A stretch of DNA of 63,251 nucleotides from a virus (IMGVR_UViG_3300042569_000591:1-63251), one strand, 5' to 3'. Shown: positions 13,701 to 21,433, numbered from the stretch's first letter. A program made the numbers and translations. Notes: a model not told the origin generated them from the sequence alone.

Positions 13701-13741
13701 TATATTTGTACAAAGATATTCATAATGGGACTATATAGCAA
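13701..13741. promoter_or_regulatory. Overlapping divergent promoters
   Basis: TATATTTG (13701-13708, plus) abuts the complement of TATCTTTG (13711-13718, minus), giving the near-palindrome TATATTTGTACAAAGATA. The minus box has a TTG (complement of 13739-13741) at 20-nt spacing and so fits the full consensus. The plus box lacks a clear upstream TTG. The predicted minus transcript begins at or just inside the ATG of the winged-helix gene at 13700, so that mRNA may be leaderless or start at a later codon. Confidence 0.5.
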
Positions 13742-13883
13742 CATTCACGCAAAAAGAGAGCGAATTAAAGAAGGCTCTGGAGAGAAGATGCGCAAACCTG
13801 GTCAAAAGGGAGCGCCTACTGCCAAAGCGTTTAAGGCTGCTGCTAAGACCGCAAAACCAAAGAAAAATGAAAGCAAAAGGTAA
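13725..13883 (+). CDS. Conserved 52-residue basic phage protein
   Basis: The frame opens MGLYSNIHAKRERIKEGSGE, then KMRKPGQKGAPTAKAFKAAAKTA. I recognise the KRxRIxxGSGEKMRKPG-x-KGAPT pattern from tiny proteins of many podovirus genomes, including marine ones. Net charge is strongly positive. Likely a minor virion or DNA-associated protein, but no function is established. It overlaps the next gene by 17 nt. Confidence 0.65.
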   Translation: MGLYSNIHAKRERIKEGSGEKMRKPGQKGAPTAKAFKAAAKTAKPKKNESKR

Positions 13884-14004
13884 ACCAATGGTCGAGAAGA
13901 AGACCGGAGAGAAGTATGCGTCTAAGGGTGCTAAGATGAAACATGAGAAGGTTGAGTCTAAGAAAGAGCAGATGCGCGAATACGGCAAAGTAAAGCGTAA
14001 ATGA
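13867..14004 (+). CDS. 45-residue Lys-rich protein
   Basis: The frame MKAKGKPMVEKKTGEKYASK is followed by KMKHEKVESKKEQMREY and ends KVKRK. About a third of residues are Lys or Arg. It overlaps the previous gene by 17 nt and the next by ATGA. The composition suggests DNA or RNA contact in the virion or during assembly. Family not recognised. Confidence 0.55.
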   Translation: MKAKGKPMVEKKTGEKYASKGAKMKHEKVESKKEQMREYGKVKRK

Positions 14005-14300
14005 AAGACCCAAGATTAGAAAGAGCTGGCGTTGAGGGCTTTAACAAGCCCAAACGCACTCCTAGTCACCCGACTAAGAGTCACGTTGTGGTTGCCAAAG
14101 AGGGTGATCAGGTGAAGCTTATTCGCTTTGGACAGCAGGGTGTTAAGACCAATCAGACTGCAGGTCAACGTGAGGCTTTCAAAAGCCGTCACGCCAAGAA
14201 TATTTCAAAGGGTAAGATGAGTGCTGCGTTTTGGGCTGACAAAGTTAAGTGGTCCCCAAGCAAGACTGCATCACCTAGCACTAAATGGAAGAAAGGATGA
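14001..14300 (+). CDS. Conserved basic phage protein
   Basis: 99 residues: MKDPRLERAGVEGFNKPKRT, then TKSHVVVAKEGDQVKLIRFGQQGVKTNQT, then FKSRHAKNISKGKMSAAFWADKVKW. I recognise this as a widespread small phage family. The order RFGQQGV ... RHAKNI-x-KGKMSAA-WA-KVKW is its hallmark. It is basic, with one beta domain and a helical tail. No function known. It is translationally coupled on both sides. Confidence 0.7.
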   Translation: MKDPRLERAGVEGFNKPKRTPSHPTKSHVVVAKEGDQVKLIRFGQQGVKTNQTAGQREAFKSRHAKNISKGKMSAAFWADKVKWSPSKTASPSTKWKKG

Positions 14301-14671
14301 ACAATATACCATTCAAGAATAAGGACATTGAGTTTTTAGGAAAGAAAAAAAGGATCCGTGAGATGCGTGGCGAAGAGTATGTCAACATGCCAAACGGTGA
14401 GGTATCCTCACACTTGATGTCTAGCCGAGGTAAGGAAACGTTTCCAACAGTTTTCCCAAACAAACCAGGGTCTCATGAGTACAAAGATTGGACTGACATG
14501 CCAAACACTTCAGAGGCTTATAATGAGGCCAAGAAGAGAGGCGAGGTTGTAAAGTTTGCCACAGCCAAGAGAGCTGAGAAGATGGCTTTTGGCGCTTGGA
14601 AGAAAGGCGAGGCTAGAAAAGAAGCAATGCAGAACTATGATAATTATAAGAAAACACAAAGGTCTAGGTGA
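14297..14671 (+). CDS. Hypothetical basic phage protein
   Basis: Started at ATG 14297, which overlaps the previous stop as ATGA, it has 124 residues beginning MNNIPFKNKDIEFLGKKKRI. An ATG four codons earlier (14285) is possible. The first half has MPNGEVSSHLMSSRG and TFPTVFPN; the tail is basic and helical (KRAEKMAFGAWKKGEARKEA). It looks like a small virion-associated protein, but no function is known to me. Confidence 0.55.
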   Translation: MNNIPFKNKDIEFLGKKKRIREMRGEEYVNMPNGEVSSHLMSSRGKETFPTVFPNKPGSHEYKDWTDMPNTSEAYNEAKKRGEVVKFATAKRAEKMAFGAWKKGEARKEAMQNYDNYKKTQRSR

Positions 14672-14864
14672 TACAGTCGCAGCTTTAGCTGAGACTACAG
14701 GCATCAAGACACTAGTCGAGAGTATAACTGAGGACTGCGGATGTCAAGAGAGACAGGCTTCTCTTAACAACCCTGACCTATTAATAAATAAAATGTTCTA
14801 TGGGACAAAGCAAGACATCGAAGTATTACGCGAGCAATCCGAAAGCAGCGGAGAAGAGGCGTGA
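14637..14864 (+). CDS. Conserved small protein (GLGDTVA-CGC type)
   Basis: From ATG 14637 the protein has 75 residues: MIIIRKHKGLGDTVAALAE, then TGIKTLVE, then DCGCQERQASLNN. The combination GLGDTVA...TGI-x-x-x-V...DCGC-x-x-R...LN is a recurrent small family in phages and prophages, usually near head or tail genes. The paired Cys may bind metal. Earlier in-frame starts lie deep in the preceding gene and are less likely. It overlaps both neighbours. Confidence 0.6.
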   Translation: MIIIRKHKGLGDTVAALAETTGIKTLVESITEDCGCQERQASLNNPDLLINKMFYGTKQDIEVLREQSESSGEEA

Positions 14865-15060
14865 ATATCAGCGCGAGTTGAACTCAACTGAAGAGCGAAA
14901 GAAGTATCGGGCTGATCACACGAAAGCTCGTCGGGCCAATGGTATTGATGGCAAGGGTGGTCCTGATATGAGTTCCACAAAAAGTGGTAAATTTGTAAAA
15001 GAAAACCCAAGTAAAAACCGCGCTCGCAACGGTGCAAACGGCAAGAGCGTAAAAAAATAA
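14800..15060 (+). CDS. Conserved basic phage protein
   Basis: This 86-residue protein opens MGQSKTSKYYASNPKAAEKR and contains ELNSTEERKKYRADHTKARRANG, then DMSSTKSGKFVKENPSKNRAR. The series SKTSxYYxSNPxA, then RxxYRAxxxKARR, then DMSxTKxGxxVKExxSxNRARN identifies a widespread small phage family of unknown role, probably virion-associated. Its start lies in the preceding gene (65-nt overlap, different frame). Confidence 0.65.
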   Translation: MGQSKTSKYYASNPKAAEKRREYQRELNSTEERKKYRADHTKARRANGIDGKGGPDMSSTKSGKFVKENPSKNRARNGANGKSVKK

Positions 15061-15065
15061 GTAAG

Positions 15066-15332
15066 ATGGCATATCAAAAATTACAAGTACAGCGCGCAGC
15101 ATTAGTTACACCTAGCAATACTGTCGACATTCCATATGTGGGTGGTGATGGTACTACTCCGTCATGGCCTTGTGTCCTTTATATCGGCACTGGTGGAGAT
15201 GTTAGAGTTTTAACTGAGGGTGGTGATGATGTAGTATTTACAAATGTGCTAGGTGGTACAACTCTACCTGTCAATGTTGTAAGAGTATTTGCTACCAATA
15301 CAACGGCTAGCAACATTATAGCGATGTGGTAA
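15066..15332 (+). CDS. Small beta-rich structural protein candidate
   Basis: 88 residues beginning MAYQKLQVQRAALVTPSNTV and continuing DIPYVGG, VLYIGTGGDVRVLTEGG and NVVRVFATNTTASNIIAMW. The family is common in phages next to tail-fibre genes and looks like a single beta-sandwich or spike-base domain with Gly/Thr-rich loops. A virion location is inferred from context and composition. Confidence 0.6.
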   Translation: MAYQKLQVQRAALVTPSNTVDIPYVGGDGTTPSWPCVLYIGTGGDVRVLTEGGDDVVFTNVLGGTTLPVNVVRVFATNTTASNIIAMW

Positions 15333-15333
15333 T

Positions 15334-15489
15334 ATGTGGATTATTAATGGCATATTAAACGCTGTTGGGGCAAACTATATTGGCGATCCTAACTATATAA
15401 CTATATCATTCATTAACAGAGTGAAGGCTGATGGCGGTGTGTTTGAGGCACAAAACTGTTTAACATCATTTTTAAATAGCTTATCATGA
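15334..15489 (+). CDS. 51-residue protein before the tail fibre
   Basis: The frame MWIINGILNAVGANYIGDPN is followed by ITISFINRVKADGGVFEAQNC and ends NSLS. It starts 1 nt after the preceding stop and ends ATGA-coupled to the receptor-binding gene. Short proteins containing FxxRVxxDGGxxEAxxCL are seen elsewhere just before LamG-type tail fibres. Function unknown. Confidence 0.55.
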   Translation: MWIINGILNAVGANYIGDPNYITISFINRVKADGGVFEAQNCLTSFLNSLS

Positions 15490-17237
15490 GTTTATTAACG
15501 CAGGCCAGTTTAATAGTAACACCAAACGGATACAAAGAGGGCAAACTTTATTCCGTTATTCCTTCAGACGGAAGTGGAGACTTGTCCGTAACAAGAGCAA
15601 CAACTGCAACACGAGTAAACTCTGCTGGGTTAGTTGAGTTAGTGCCATACAATTTGCTTTCATATAGCGAAGATTTTAGCAATTCAATTTGGAATAAGAC
15701 CGCTTTAAGCATTTCTACAAATAGCACAACCGCACCAAACGGAAGCACAACCGCTGACACAATCACAAATAGTTCGTCTTCGGGTATTATTTTACAAACT
15801 TATTCATCCGTCAATACTTCTCAAATAGTTACGCATTCCGTTTATTTGAAGCGTACCAACAATGACTGGGCAGTACTTGCTATTGCTCGAAGTGGTGCAA
15901 CTACTTATGGAGAAATGTATGTTTGGTTTAATTTGTCTACGGGTGTAGTAGGTGGTAACCTACCCGATGGTTCAGCAGTTATTTTAGATACTGAAATTGA
16001 AAATGTCGGGAATGGTTGGTATCGTTGTTCAGTTACTGGATATGTACCGAATGCAGTTGCATATACTGCGTTTATGCTTTACCCTGACGGAAATAATTCT
16101 TTTACAAGGGTTACAGGTCAAAGTGTTTACGCTTGGGGTTCACAACTAAACGAGGGTTCGCTCAAAGACTACCAAAAGACGGAAACACGCCTTAACATCC
16201 CAAGACTTGACTACTCAAACGGAACTTGTCCAAGTTTACTTGTAGAGCCACAGAGAACAAATTTAGTTTATCCAAGTAGTGATTTTTCTACCATTTGGAG
16301 TTTATTAAATTCTGCAACAGTAAGCACCAACCAATCAATAGCACCAGATGGGACTTTAACGGCTGATAAAATCACAACAACAAATTCTGCAAATGCGCTT
16401 TTTAATGTTAATGGTTCTGGAACTACCGCTGCTGACTATACAGTTAGTCTTTTTATTAAGCCAATAAATAACAATTCAGTTGGTTTAGGAATGACAAACG
16501 ATACAACTGGAGAAGCATTTGTTTTAATTAATTTACAAACTGGAGCTGGAACAACAACGCAACAATCGGGCTGGAGTAATGCGTCTTACAAATGGCAACA
16601 ATATGAGAATGGTTGGTATAGAATTTCACTTACTGCAACAAAAGGAGCAAGTGGAAATGCTCGTTTCATACTAAAAGGAAATGCAAGTTCTGAATATTAC
16701 CTATGGGGCGCACAACTTGAAGCTGGAAGCTACCCAACAAGTTACATACCAACTCAAGCGGCTACGGTAACACGAAATGCAGATGTTATTTCAAAGACTG
16801 GTATTAGTTCGCTTATCGGTCAAACGGAGGGGACTTTGTTTGTTGAAGCAATAGTATTAGCACATCAAGATAACAACACTATTTTATCAGTCAATGATGG
16901 TTCATTAAGCGAGTATATGGTCATTAGTGGTAACGCTTCGGGAGAAGTCAATGCGTTTATTTTAGATAGTGGAAATGTATCTTCCGTAATTTCGGGAACA
17001 TATGCAGTAGGAACTACTTTAAAATGTGCTTTAGCTTATAAGACAAACGATGTAGCTTACTATATTAATGGAGTTCAAATAGGGGTTGACACTTCGGTAA
17101 CAATACCAACTACAAGCCAAGTGAATATAGGTAGTCTAAATTTCTTGACTGCACAACTTCAAGGTAATATTAAAGCAGCCGCACTTTGGAAAACTCGCCT
17201 AACGAATACTCAACTCGCCGCGCTCACAAGTTTATAA
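15486..17237 (+). CDS. Tail fibre / receptor-binding protein with carbohydrate-binding modules
   Basis: The 583-residue protein has an N-terminal segment with RATTATRVNSAGLVE, then two related carbohydrate-binding-type modules. The first is around residues 58-205 (NLLSYSEDFSNSIW, then ENVGNGWYRCSVTG, then YAWGSQLNEGS); the second is around 255-430 (NLVYPSSDFSTIW, then YENGWYRISLTA, then YLWGAQLEAGSYPTSYIPT). A LamG-like lectin domain (about 450-583) follows, with FVEAIVLAH and AYYINGVQIG. This is a known phage fibre arrangement and should bind host surface glycans. The following homing endonuclease starts 1 nt after its stop. Confidence 0.8.
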   Translation: MSLLTQASLIVTPNGYKEGKLYSVIPSDGSGDLSVTRATTATRVNSAGLVELVPYNLLSYSEDFSNSIWNKTALSISTNSTTAPNGSTTADTITNSSSSGIILQTYSSVNTSQIVTHSVYLKRTNNDWAVLAIARSGATTYGEMYVWFNLSTGVVGGNLPDGSAVILDTEIENVGNGWYRCSVTGYVPNAVAYTAFMLYPDGNNSFTRVTGQSVYAWGSQLNEGSLKDYQKTETRLNIPRLDYSNGTCPSLLVEPQRTNLVYPSSDFSTIWSLLNSATVSTNQSIAPDGTLTADKITTTNSANALFNVNGSGTTAADYTVSLFIKPINNNSVGLGMTNDTTGEAFVLINLQTGAGTTTQQSGWSNASYKWQQYENGWYRISLTATKGASGNARFILKGNASSEYYLWGAQLEAGSYPTSYIPTQAATVTRNADVISKTGISSLIGQTEGTLFVEAIVLAHQDNNTILSVNDGSLSEYMVISGNASGEVNAFILDSGNVSSVISGTYAVGTTLKCALAYKTNDVAYYINGVQIGVDTSVTIPTTSQVNIGSLNFLTAQLQGNIKAAALWKTRLTNTQLAALTSL

Positions 17238-17238
17238 T

Positions 17239-17943
17239 ATGGCATTAGTTTACATACATATGAAGCCAAGCACACGTGATATTTATTATGTTGGTATTGG
17301 CAATTCAAAAGAACGGGCTTACAGGAATGAGGGTAGAAATTCTCATTGGACTCGAGTTTTTAAAAAGTATGGTAAAATAGTTGATATAATTTCTGATGAC
17401 ATTTCATTAGAAGCCGCTAAACAAATGGAAAAGTTTTTGATTGCTTCAATAGGCGTTGAAAATTTATGTAACCAAACATTAGGTGGCGAAGGAGCTTTTG
17501 GATTGAAACATAGTGATGAAACTAAAAGAAAAATATCAGAAGCGAATAAAGGTAGAATTACTTCACCCGAAACAAAAGCTAAAATATCAGCAAAATCAAA
17601 AGGACATCCTAATTATAATTTAAGCCATACAGAAGAGGCGAAAGCCAAAATGTCAGCAGCCTTTAAAGGTAAAAAAAGGAGTGAGTATTTTTGTGGTCAA
17701 GTAAAAAAATCTAAGCAAGGATATTGCCCAAGCAGACAAGCAATAGAAAACGGTGTTCAAAAAAGAAAAGAAAAAGCGGCTTTAATTATTGAAATAAATA
17801 GTGGTTTCATTGGTAAGATTTGGGATATAGAAAAGCAATTTAATATTGATAGAAGGGCTGTTTATTATAATTGTAAGAAAGAAAAAGAAATTGCAACAAG
17901 AGAATGGAAAGGATTAAACTTTAAAAAATATACAACCCTATAA
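17239..17943 (+). CDS. GIY-YIG homing endonuclease with NUMOD3 repeats
   Basis: 234 residues. The N-terminal GIY-YIG nuclease is seen as VYIHMKP, then YYVGIGNSKERAY, with basic residues in RNSHWTRVFKKYG and Glu in AAKQMEKFLI. Repeated NUMOD3-type DNA-binding segments follow (HSDETKRKISEANKG, SPETKAKISAKSKG, HTEEAKAKMSAAFKG), then a C-terminal helix-turn-helix (WDIEKQFNIDRRAVYYNC). It is free-standing and squeezed between the tail fibre and the next gene with 1-3 nt gaps, typical of a mobile endonuclease that cuts related phages and spreads by repair. Confidence 0.88.
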   Translation: MALVYIHMKPSTRDIYYVGIGNSKERAYRNEGRNSHWTRVFKKYGKIVDIISDDISLEAAKQMEKFLIASIGVENLCNQTLGGEGAFGLKHSDETKRKISEANKGRITSPETKAKISAKSKGHPNYNLSHTEEAKAKMSAAFKGKKRSEYFCGQVKKSKQGYCPSRQAIENGVQKRKEKAALIIEINSGFIGKIWDIEKQFNIDRRAVYYNCKKEKEIATREWKGLNFKKYTTL

Positions 17944-17946
17944 ACT

Positions 17947-18306
17947 ATGGAAAATATATTCAAGCTTACTTATAGCGACAAAGCAACCGCACTCGCAGAC
18001 CTTAAAGCCAAAGGCATACTTGTAGAGGTTGAGTTCAACGGAGAGAAACACGAAGCATACGGAAACGGAGTGCAAGCAGTTGTTGAACTTGGGTTGATTA
18101 TGGTAACCCCACCCGTAATGGATGGAATGGAAATAGTAACCCCACCCGTTTACGCTGACGGTTACCACTATGACGTAATGAGTTCCGAGACATACGACTT
18201 CGGAACAAACTTGGTAGAACCAAAGAACCCGAAACACGCATTTGCAGGTCATTCAATTAAAGAGGAGTTCCCTTATGAGCCAACAATACCAACAGAAGTT
18301 CAGTAA
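17947..18306 (+). CDS. Hypothetical protein following the tail fibre
   Basis: This 119-residue protein opens FKLTYSDKATALADLKAKGI and has two nearly identical segments, MVTPPVMDGME and IVTPPVYADGY. It ends in a Pro/Glu-rich tail. Short proteins starting this way are often found directly after phage tail fibres. A fibre-associated or chaperone role is possible but not supported by motifs. Confidence 0.5.
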   Translation: MENIFKLTYSDKATALADLKAKGILVEVEFNGEKHEAYGNGVQAVVELGLIMVTPPVMDGMEIVTPPVYADGYHYDVMSSETYDFGTNLVEPKNPKHAFAGHSIKEEFPYEPTIPTEVQ

Positions 18307-18613
18307 TTATGGATCACTATCTCTTGCCGGAACGATCATTCATCAGGCACCAGATAACAATTCATCGGTAGTTAAATCAATACGATTTAACAACTCAGCT
18401 TCTTGCGCAATAACATTGTCTCACTACAACAGCTCAGCGTCTACAACTAGTGTTATATACACAATTAATCTTTCTGCAGGTGACATCATGACGGATACAT
18501 TTCCATTCTATTTAGAGGCTGGAGATAGATTAATTGCTACTCCAACATCTATTGGAACATCATTTACTATAGAAGGAGAGAGTGGTCCAAACTTAGGTGT
18601 TAGATGCAAGTAG
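18275..18613 (+). CDS. Small beta-structured virion protein candidate
   Basis: The start is placed at ATG 18275 because AGAGGAG, an unusually clear Shine-Dalgarno-like site for this genome, lies 8 nt before it. The product is then 112 residues (MSQQYQQKFSNYG). It contains VKSIRFNNSASCAITLS and TFPFYLEAGDRLIATPT, a jelly-roll-like pattern shared by phage decoration and fibre-associated proteins. It overlaps its neighbours by 10-32 nt. Confidence 0.55.
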   Translation: MSQQYQQKFSNYGSLSLAGTIIHQAPDNNSSVVKSIRFNNSASCAITLSHYNSSASTTSVIYTINLSAGDIMTDTFPFYLEAGDRLIATPTSIGTSFTIEGESGPNLGVRCK

Positions 18614-19284
18614 TAGATAGATATGGTATTGTTTACGGTGTTGATAGGATTCAGATCAACAGTGCAGATGGAAGGCAAAAGCCATCCTCTATAAACTATG
18701 GTCTTTTTACTCAAACATCTAGGAGTGTTCCAGTAACAAATACAACTCAGGAGCAGTCATTAATATATGTAAACTTTGAAACAAGAGTAGACAACGATGG
18801 TGGTGTTACCGAGTCGATGTCTTGCATGGATCCAAGTTTAAGATATTACGGAAGCGTTGGTGGATTATCTGTACCTGCAAATACATTCCGAGTCGGAGAT
18901 AGCTTCTTTGCGGTTGCTACAGGATATTTATCAGCTGTAAACAATCACACGCTACAAATAAGAATTAAGAGTGATGGTGTAGTACTTGCTGATACAGGTG
19001 TTATAAGCATGTCTTCTGCTACAAATAAACATTGGAAATTAGACATCTATTTCACTGTTAGAACGTTAGGAGGTCCAGGAGTAGCTTCAATTGCAACAGG
19101 AGGGACATTTGTTTACACAAAAGATGCTTCTAATTCATTTGAAGGTACTAATTTTAGTACTGAAACATTCACTGGGTTTGACACCACTATTGACAATACG
19201 TTAGTAGTTACTGCTCAATGGGGGACAGCAAGTACAGGAGATATAATTTCAAGTCAAGTATTTACGCTTACAAAAACATTCTAA
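18604..19284 (+). CDS. Appendage structural protein candidate
   Basis: 226 residues rich in Thr, Ser and Gly, with an all-beta pattern: YGSVGGLSVPANTFRVGDSF, LQIRIKSDGVVLADTG, WKLDIYFTVRTLGG. The segment from NTFRVGD onward has the same plan as the protein at 21430-22023 (a fibre-head-like jelly roll). Position between fibre and lysis genes supports a virion appendage. Specific role unknown. Confidence 0.55.
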   Translation: MQVVDRYGIVYGVDRIQINSADGRQKPSSINYGLFTQTSRSVPVTNTTQEQSLIYVNFETRVDNDGGVTESMSCMDPSLRYYGSVGGLSVPANTFRVGDSFFAVATGYLSAVNNHTLQIRIKSDGVVLADTGVISMSSATNKHWKLDIYFTVRTLGGPGVASIATGGTFVYTKDASNSFEGTNFSTETFTGFDTTIDNTLVVTAQWGTASTGDIISSQVFTLTKTF

Positions 19285-19709
19285 TGCGATATATAATTAT
19301 AGCTCTATTACTAGCTTCATGTAGTCCTACTAAGCGCTTTACACGCCTTATTACTAAATACCCGTATCTAATCACTACAGACACTGTAGTGGTAAGAGAC
19401 ACTATTACCCTATATGTGCCTGAGGTAAAGGTAGACACTATAGTGACAATTAAAGAACTTACTGACACAATTACCATAACTAAAGACAGAGTAACTGTAA
19501 AGGCTTGGTATGTGCCAAAAGAGAAGAAAGTTTATATACAAGGCAAGTGTGATCCTATATACATAACAAAAATAGTGGATCGTAAAATACCCGTGAAGTA
19601 CTACGAGAAGTACCCATGGTGGAAGAAGCTGGTCAACAACTTGTTGGCTTTTTTAATTATCTTTGCTATAGTCTATACAGGCTATAGATTATACAAGAAG
19701 TTATTATGA
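19284..19709 (+). CDS. Unimolecular spanin (u-spanin) candidate lipoprotein
   Basis: From ATG 19284 (TAATG overlap) the protein has 141 residues. The N-terminus MRYIIIALLLASCSP is a signal peptide with a lipobox and Cys13 as the lipidation site. Residues ~35-75 alternate Thr/Val as long beta strands (DTVVVRDTITLYVPEV, VDTIVTI, TDTITITKD). A C-terminal membrane helix (LLAFLIIFAIVYTGY) follows. A lipoprotein end plus an inner-membrane end in one chain is the layout of u-spanins such as T1 gp11, which fuse the membranes in the last step of lysis. The adjacent holin supports this. Confidence 0.65.
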   Translation: MRYIIIALLLASCSPTKRFTRLITKYPYLITTDTVVVRDTITLYVPEVKVDTIVTIKELTDTITITKDRVTVKAWYVPKEKKVYIQGKCDPIYITKIVDRKIPVKYYEKYPWWKKLVNNLLAFLIIFAIVYTGYRLYKKLL

Positions 19710-20149
19710 AAACCAACGCACTTATTATTTTGTCTGGCATTGTTACAATTCTCGCACCGGTAGGACCGTTGCTAACCATAGCTTTAATTTCAATAGGACT
19801 AGATGTGTGTTTTGGCGTATGGCGGTCATACAAAAAACGTGAGGATCAGGAGGCAAAATTTTGGGATGTGGTCCAAAGCCAACGTTTATATGCTACAGCA
19901 GTTAAGTCTGCTATTTACGCGGCAGCAATCACATTCTTTTTCTTGGTAGAAAAGTACATCGCAGGTGATATCATATCACACTTTATATCAATAGAGCTCT
20001 TACTTACAAAGGCAGTGGCTCTATTTTTTGTATTCATAGAAGTAAAGAGTATGAATGAGAGCTATAAAGACGTCACAGGTAAAGATATACTAGCTGCATT
20101 TAGAAAGTTCATTACAGGGCTTAAATTAGAAAGTGACAAATGGCGGTAA
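19706..20149 (+). CDS. Holin
   Basis: This 147-residue protein has three or four membrane segments: residues ~5-35 (ALIILSGIVTILAPVGPLL, then IALISIGLDVCFG), ~68-85 (AIYAAAITFFFLVEK) and ~98-115 (LLLTKAVALFFVFIE). A charged cytoplasmic tail with EVKSMNESYKDVTGKD resembles the Bacteroidota phage holin family (phage_holin_4-like). Holins time lysis by opening the inner membrane. It overlaps the spanin candidate by 4 nt and the endolysin candidate by 10 nt, forming a compact lysis cassette. Confidence 0.75.
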   Translation: MKTNALIILSGIVTILAPVGPLLTIALISIGLDVCFGVWRSYKKREDQEAKFWDVVQSQRLYATAVKSAIYAAAITFFFLVEKYIAGDIISHFISIELLLTKAVALFFVFIEVKSMNESYKDVTGKDILAAFRKFITGLKLESDKWR

Positions 20150-20721
20150 GGTCTTATAAGGATAAGCAATTACTTGACAAGGTAAAGTCTCTATCTAATT
20201 ACAAAGAGATACCAAAAGGCTATTGGCTTCTTGGTGTCAGATCTAACGAGGATACTCCAAATATATTTGATGATAAGATCTATTTATTTAAGGGTGAAGA
20301 GTTTGTTTTGGTTACGTCGGCAACGACTAACCCAGGAACGCCAACGCTTAAACAATTTGAAAAAGTCAACAAAGCAGGAGCCGCAGTTCTCAAATCAGAC
20401 GTATGGTATTATAATCTCTGGAAGTATGGAAGGCACAATGGAAAGATTGAAGCATTGCTACAAATCGGAAACTCAGTGCAAGTATATAGAGACAAAGACA
20501 AAGATTCAAAAGCAGAAGAACAAGGAGAGCTTCAGAAAGGTTATTTTGGTATTAATTTTCATCCTAATACATACGACATAGCTGCAGATAATACTGGAGC
20601 AACTATTGGCTGGTTTTCGGCAGGGTGTCAAGTAGTTAATGATATGTCAAAATACAGAGAAATTATTAAGCTTGTTAAGGTGGAAAAATTTGTTTCTTAC
20701 TGTTTAATAAAGGAGTTTTAA
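20140..20721 (+). CDS. Endolysin candidate with YkuD-like catalytic motif
   Basis: 193 residues with no signal peptide. Near the C-terminus GINFHPNTYD (His141) is followed by IGWFSAGCQVV (Ser160, Cys163), reminiscent of the HxG...SxGC active site of L,D-transpeptidase/peptidase-like (YkuD-fold) enzymes. Several Bacteroidota phage lysins share this SAGCQV motif. As the gene directly after the holin it is the likely peptidoglycan-degrading enzyme, but the exact bond cut is unknown. The following homing endonuclease begins on its last base (TAATG). Confidence 0.6.
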   Translation: MAVRSYKDKQLLDKVKSLSNYKEIPKGYWLLGVRSNEDTPNIFDDKIYLFKGEEFVLVTSATTNPGTPTLKQFEKVNKAGAAVLKSDVWYYNLWKYGRHNGKIEALLQIGNSVQVYRDKDKDSKAEEQGELQKGYFGINFHPNTYDIAADNTGATIGWFSAGCQVVNDMSKYREIIKLVKVEKFVSYCLIKEF

Positions 20722-21278
20722 TGTTTTACATATATACTCATCTTCATCCTGAATCAGGAATACCATTTTACATTGGAAAAGGAACTAATAACAGACTAAA
20801 ATCTAAAAAATACAGAAATGATTTCTGGAGTAAAGTTGTATTAAAGTATGGATTTGATCCTGTTATTATAGAAGATGGTTTAACTGAGGAAGAATCTTTT
20901 AATCGTGAGATTTATTGGATTGATAGAATAGGTCTATATAAAAATGGAGGTACATTAGTAAATATTTGCAGCGGTGGTATCGGCGGAGATACTATATCAA
21001 ACCATCCAGATAGGGAAAATATCATAAACAAAATAAAAGAATCTTTAGCAAAAAGACCAAATGCTAATTTGGGTGGAAAATTATGCACTAAAGAATGGAG
21101 GGAGAAACAATCTGCATCTCAAAGTAAAATACAATTAAAAGTAACAGACACATTAACCGGTCAAGTTATGTATTTTAATAATTCTAAAGATTGTGCAAAA
21201 GCTTTAAATGCTAAACATTCTAATGTTAGAACTTGCAAGGGTAAATACAAGCTAATGAGAAGATATATAATTGAGTAA
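20721..21278 (+). CDS. GIY-YIG homing endonuclease
   Basis: The 185-residue protein starts FYIYTHLHP, then PFYIGKGTNNRLKSK, the two GIY-YIG strands. Basic residues in RNDFWSKVVLKYG and Glu in FNREIYWIDRIG follow. A C-terminal NUMOD1-like DNA-binding segment has FNNSKDCAKALNAKHSNV. It differs from the copy at 17239 in its DNA-binding tail, so the two are likely independent insertions. It is inserted immediately after the lysis cassette. Confidence 0.88.
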   Translation: MFYIYTHLHPESGIPFYIGKGTNNRLKSKKYRNDFWSKVVLKYGFDPVIIEDGLTEEESFNREIYWIDRIGLYKNGGTLVNICSGGIGGDTISNHPDRENIINKIKESLAKRPNANLGGKLCTKEWREKQSASQSKIQLKVTDTLTGQVMYFNNSKDCAKALNAKHSNVRTCKGKYKLMRRYIIE

Positions 21279-21301
21279 AATAATTTTAGTAAATTTGCTA
21301 C

Positions 21302-21433
21302 ATGAAGAAGAACGAGTCTACATCAATCGTAAAGGTTAAGGTAAGTCGACCAGGTGTCCATGCAAAGTGCAAGACGTCTAAGTTGAAGTCTTCTAAGAAT
21401 TATAAAAAACAAAATAGAGGTCAAGGACGATGA
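21302..21433 (+). CDS. Conserved 43-residue basic protein
   Basis: The frame MKKNESTSIVKVKVSRPGVH is followed by AKCKTSKLKSSKNYKKQNRGQGR. The RPGVHAKxKTSKxKxSKNYxKxxRGQGR pattern recurs in Bacteroidota phages near structural genes. It is very basic. A -7-like TAAATTTG (21290-21297) lies just upstream, and the stop overlaps the next ATG. Confidence 0.65.
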   Translation: MKKNESTSIVKVKVSRPGVHAKCKTSKLKSSKNYKKQNRGQGR

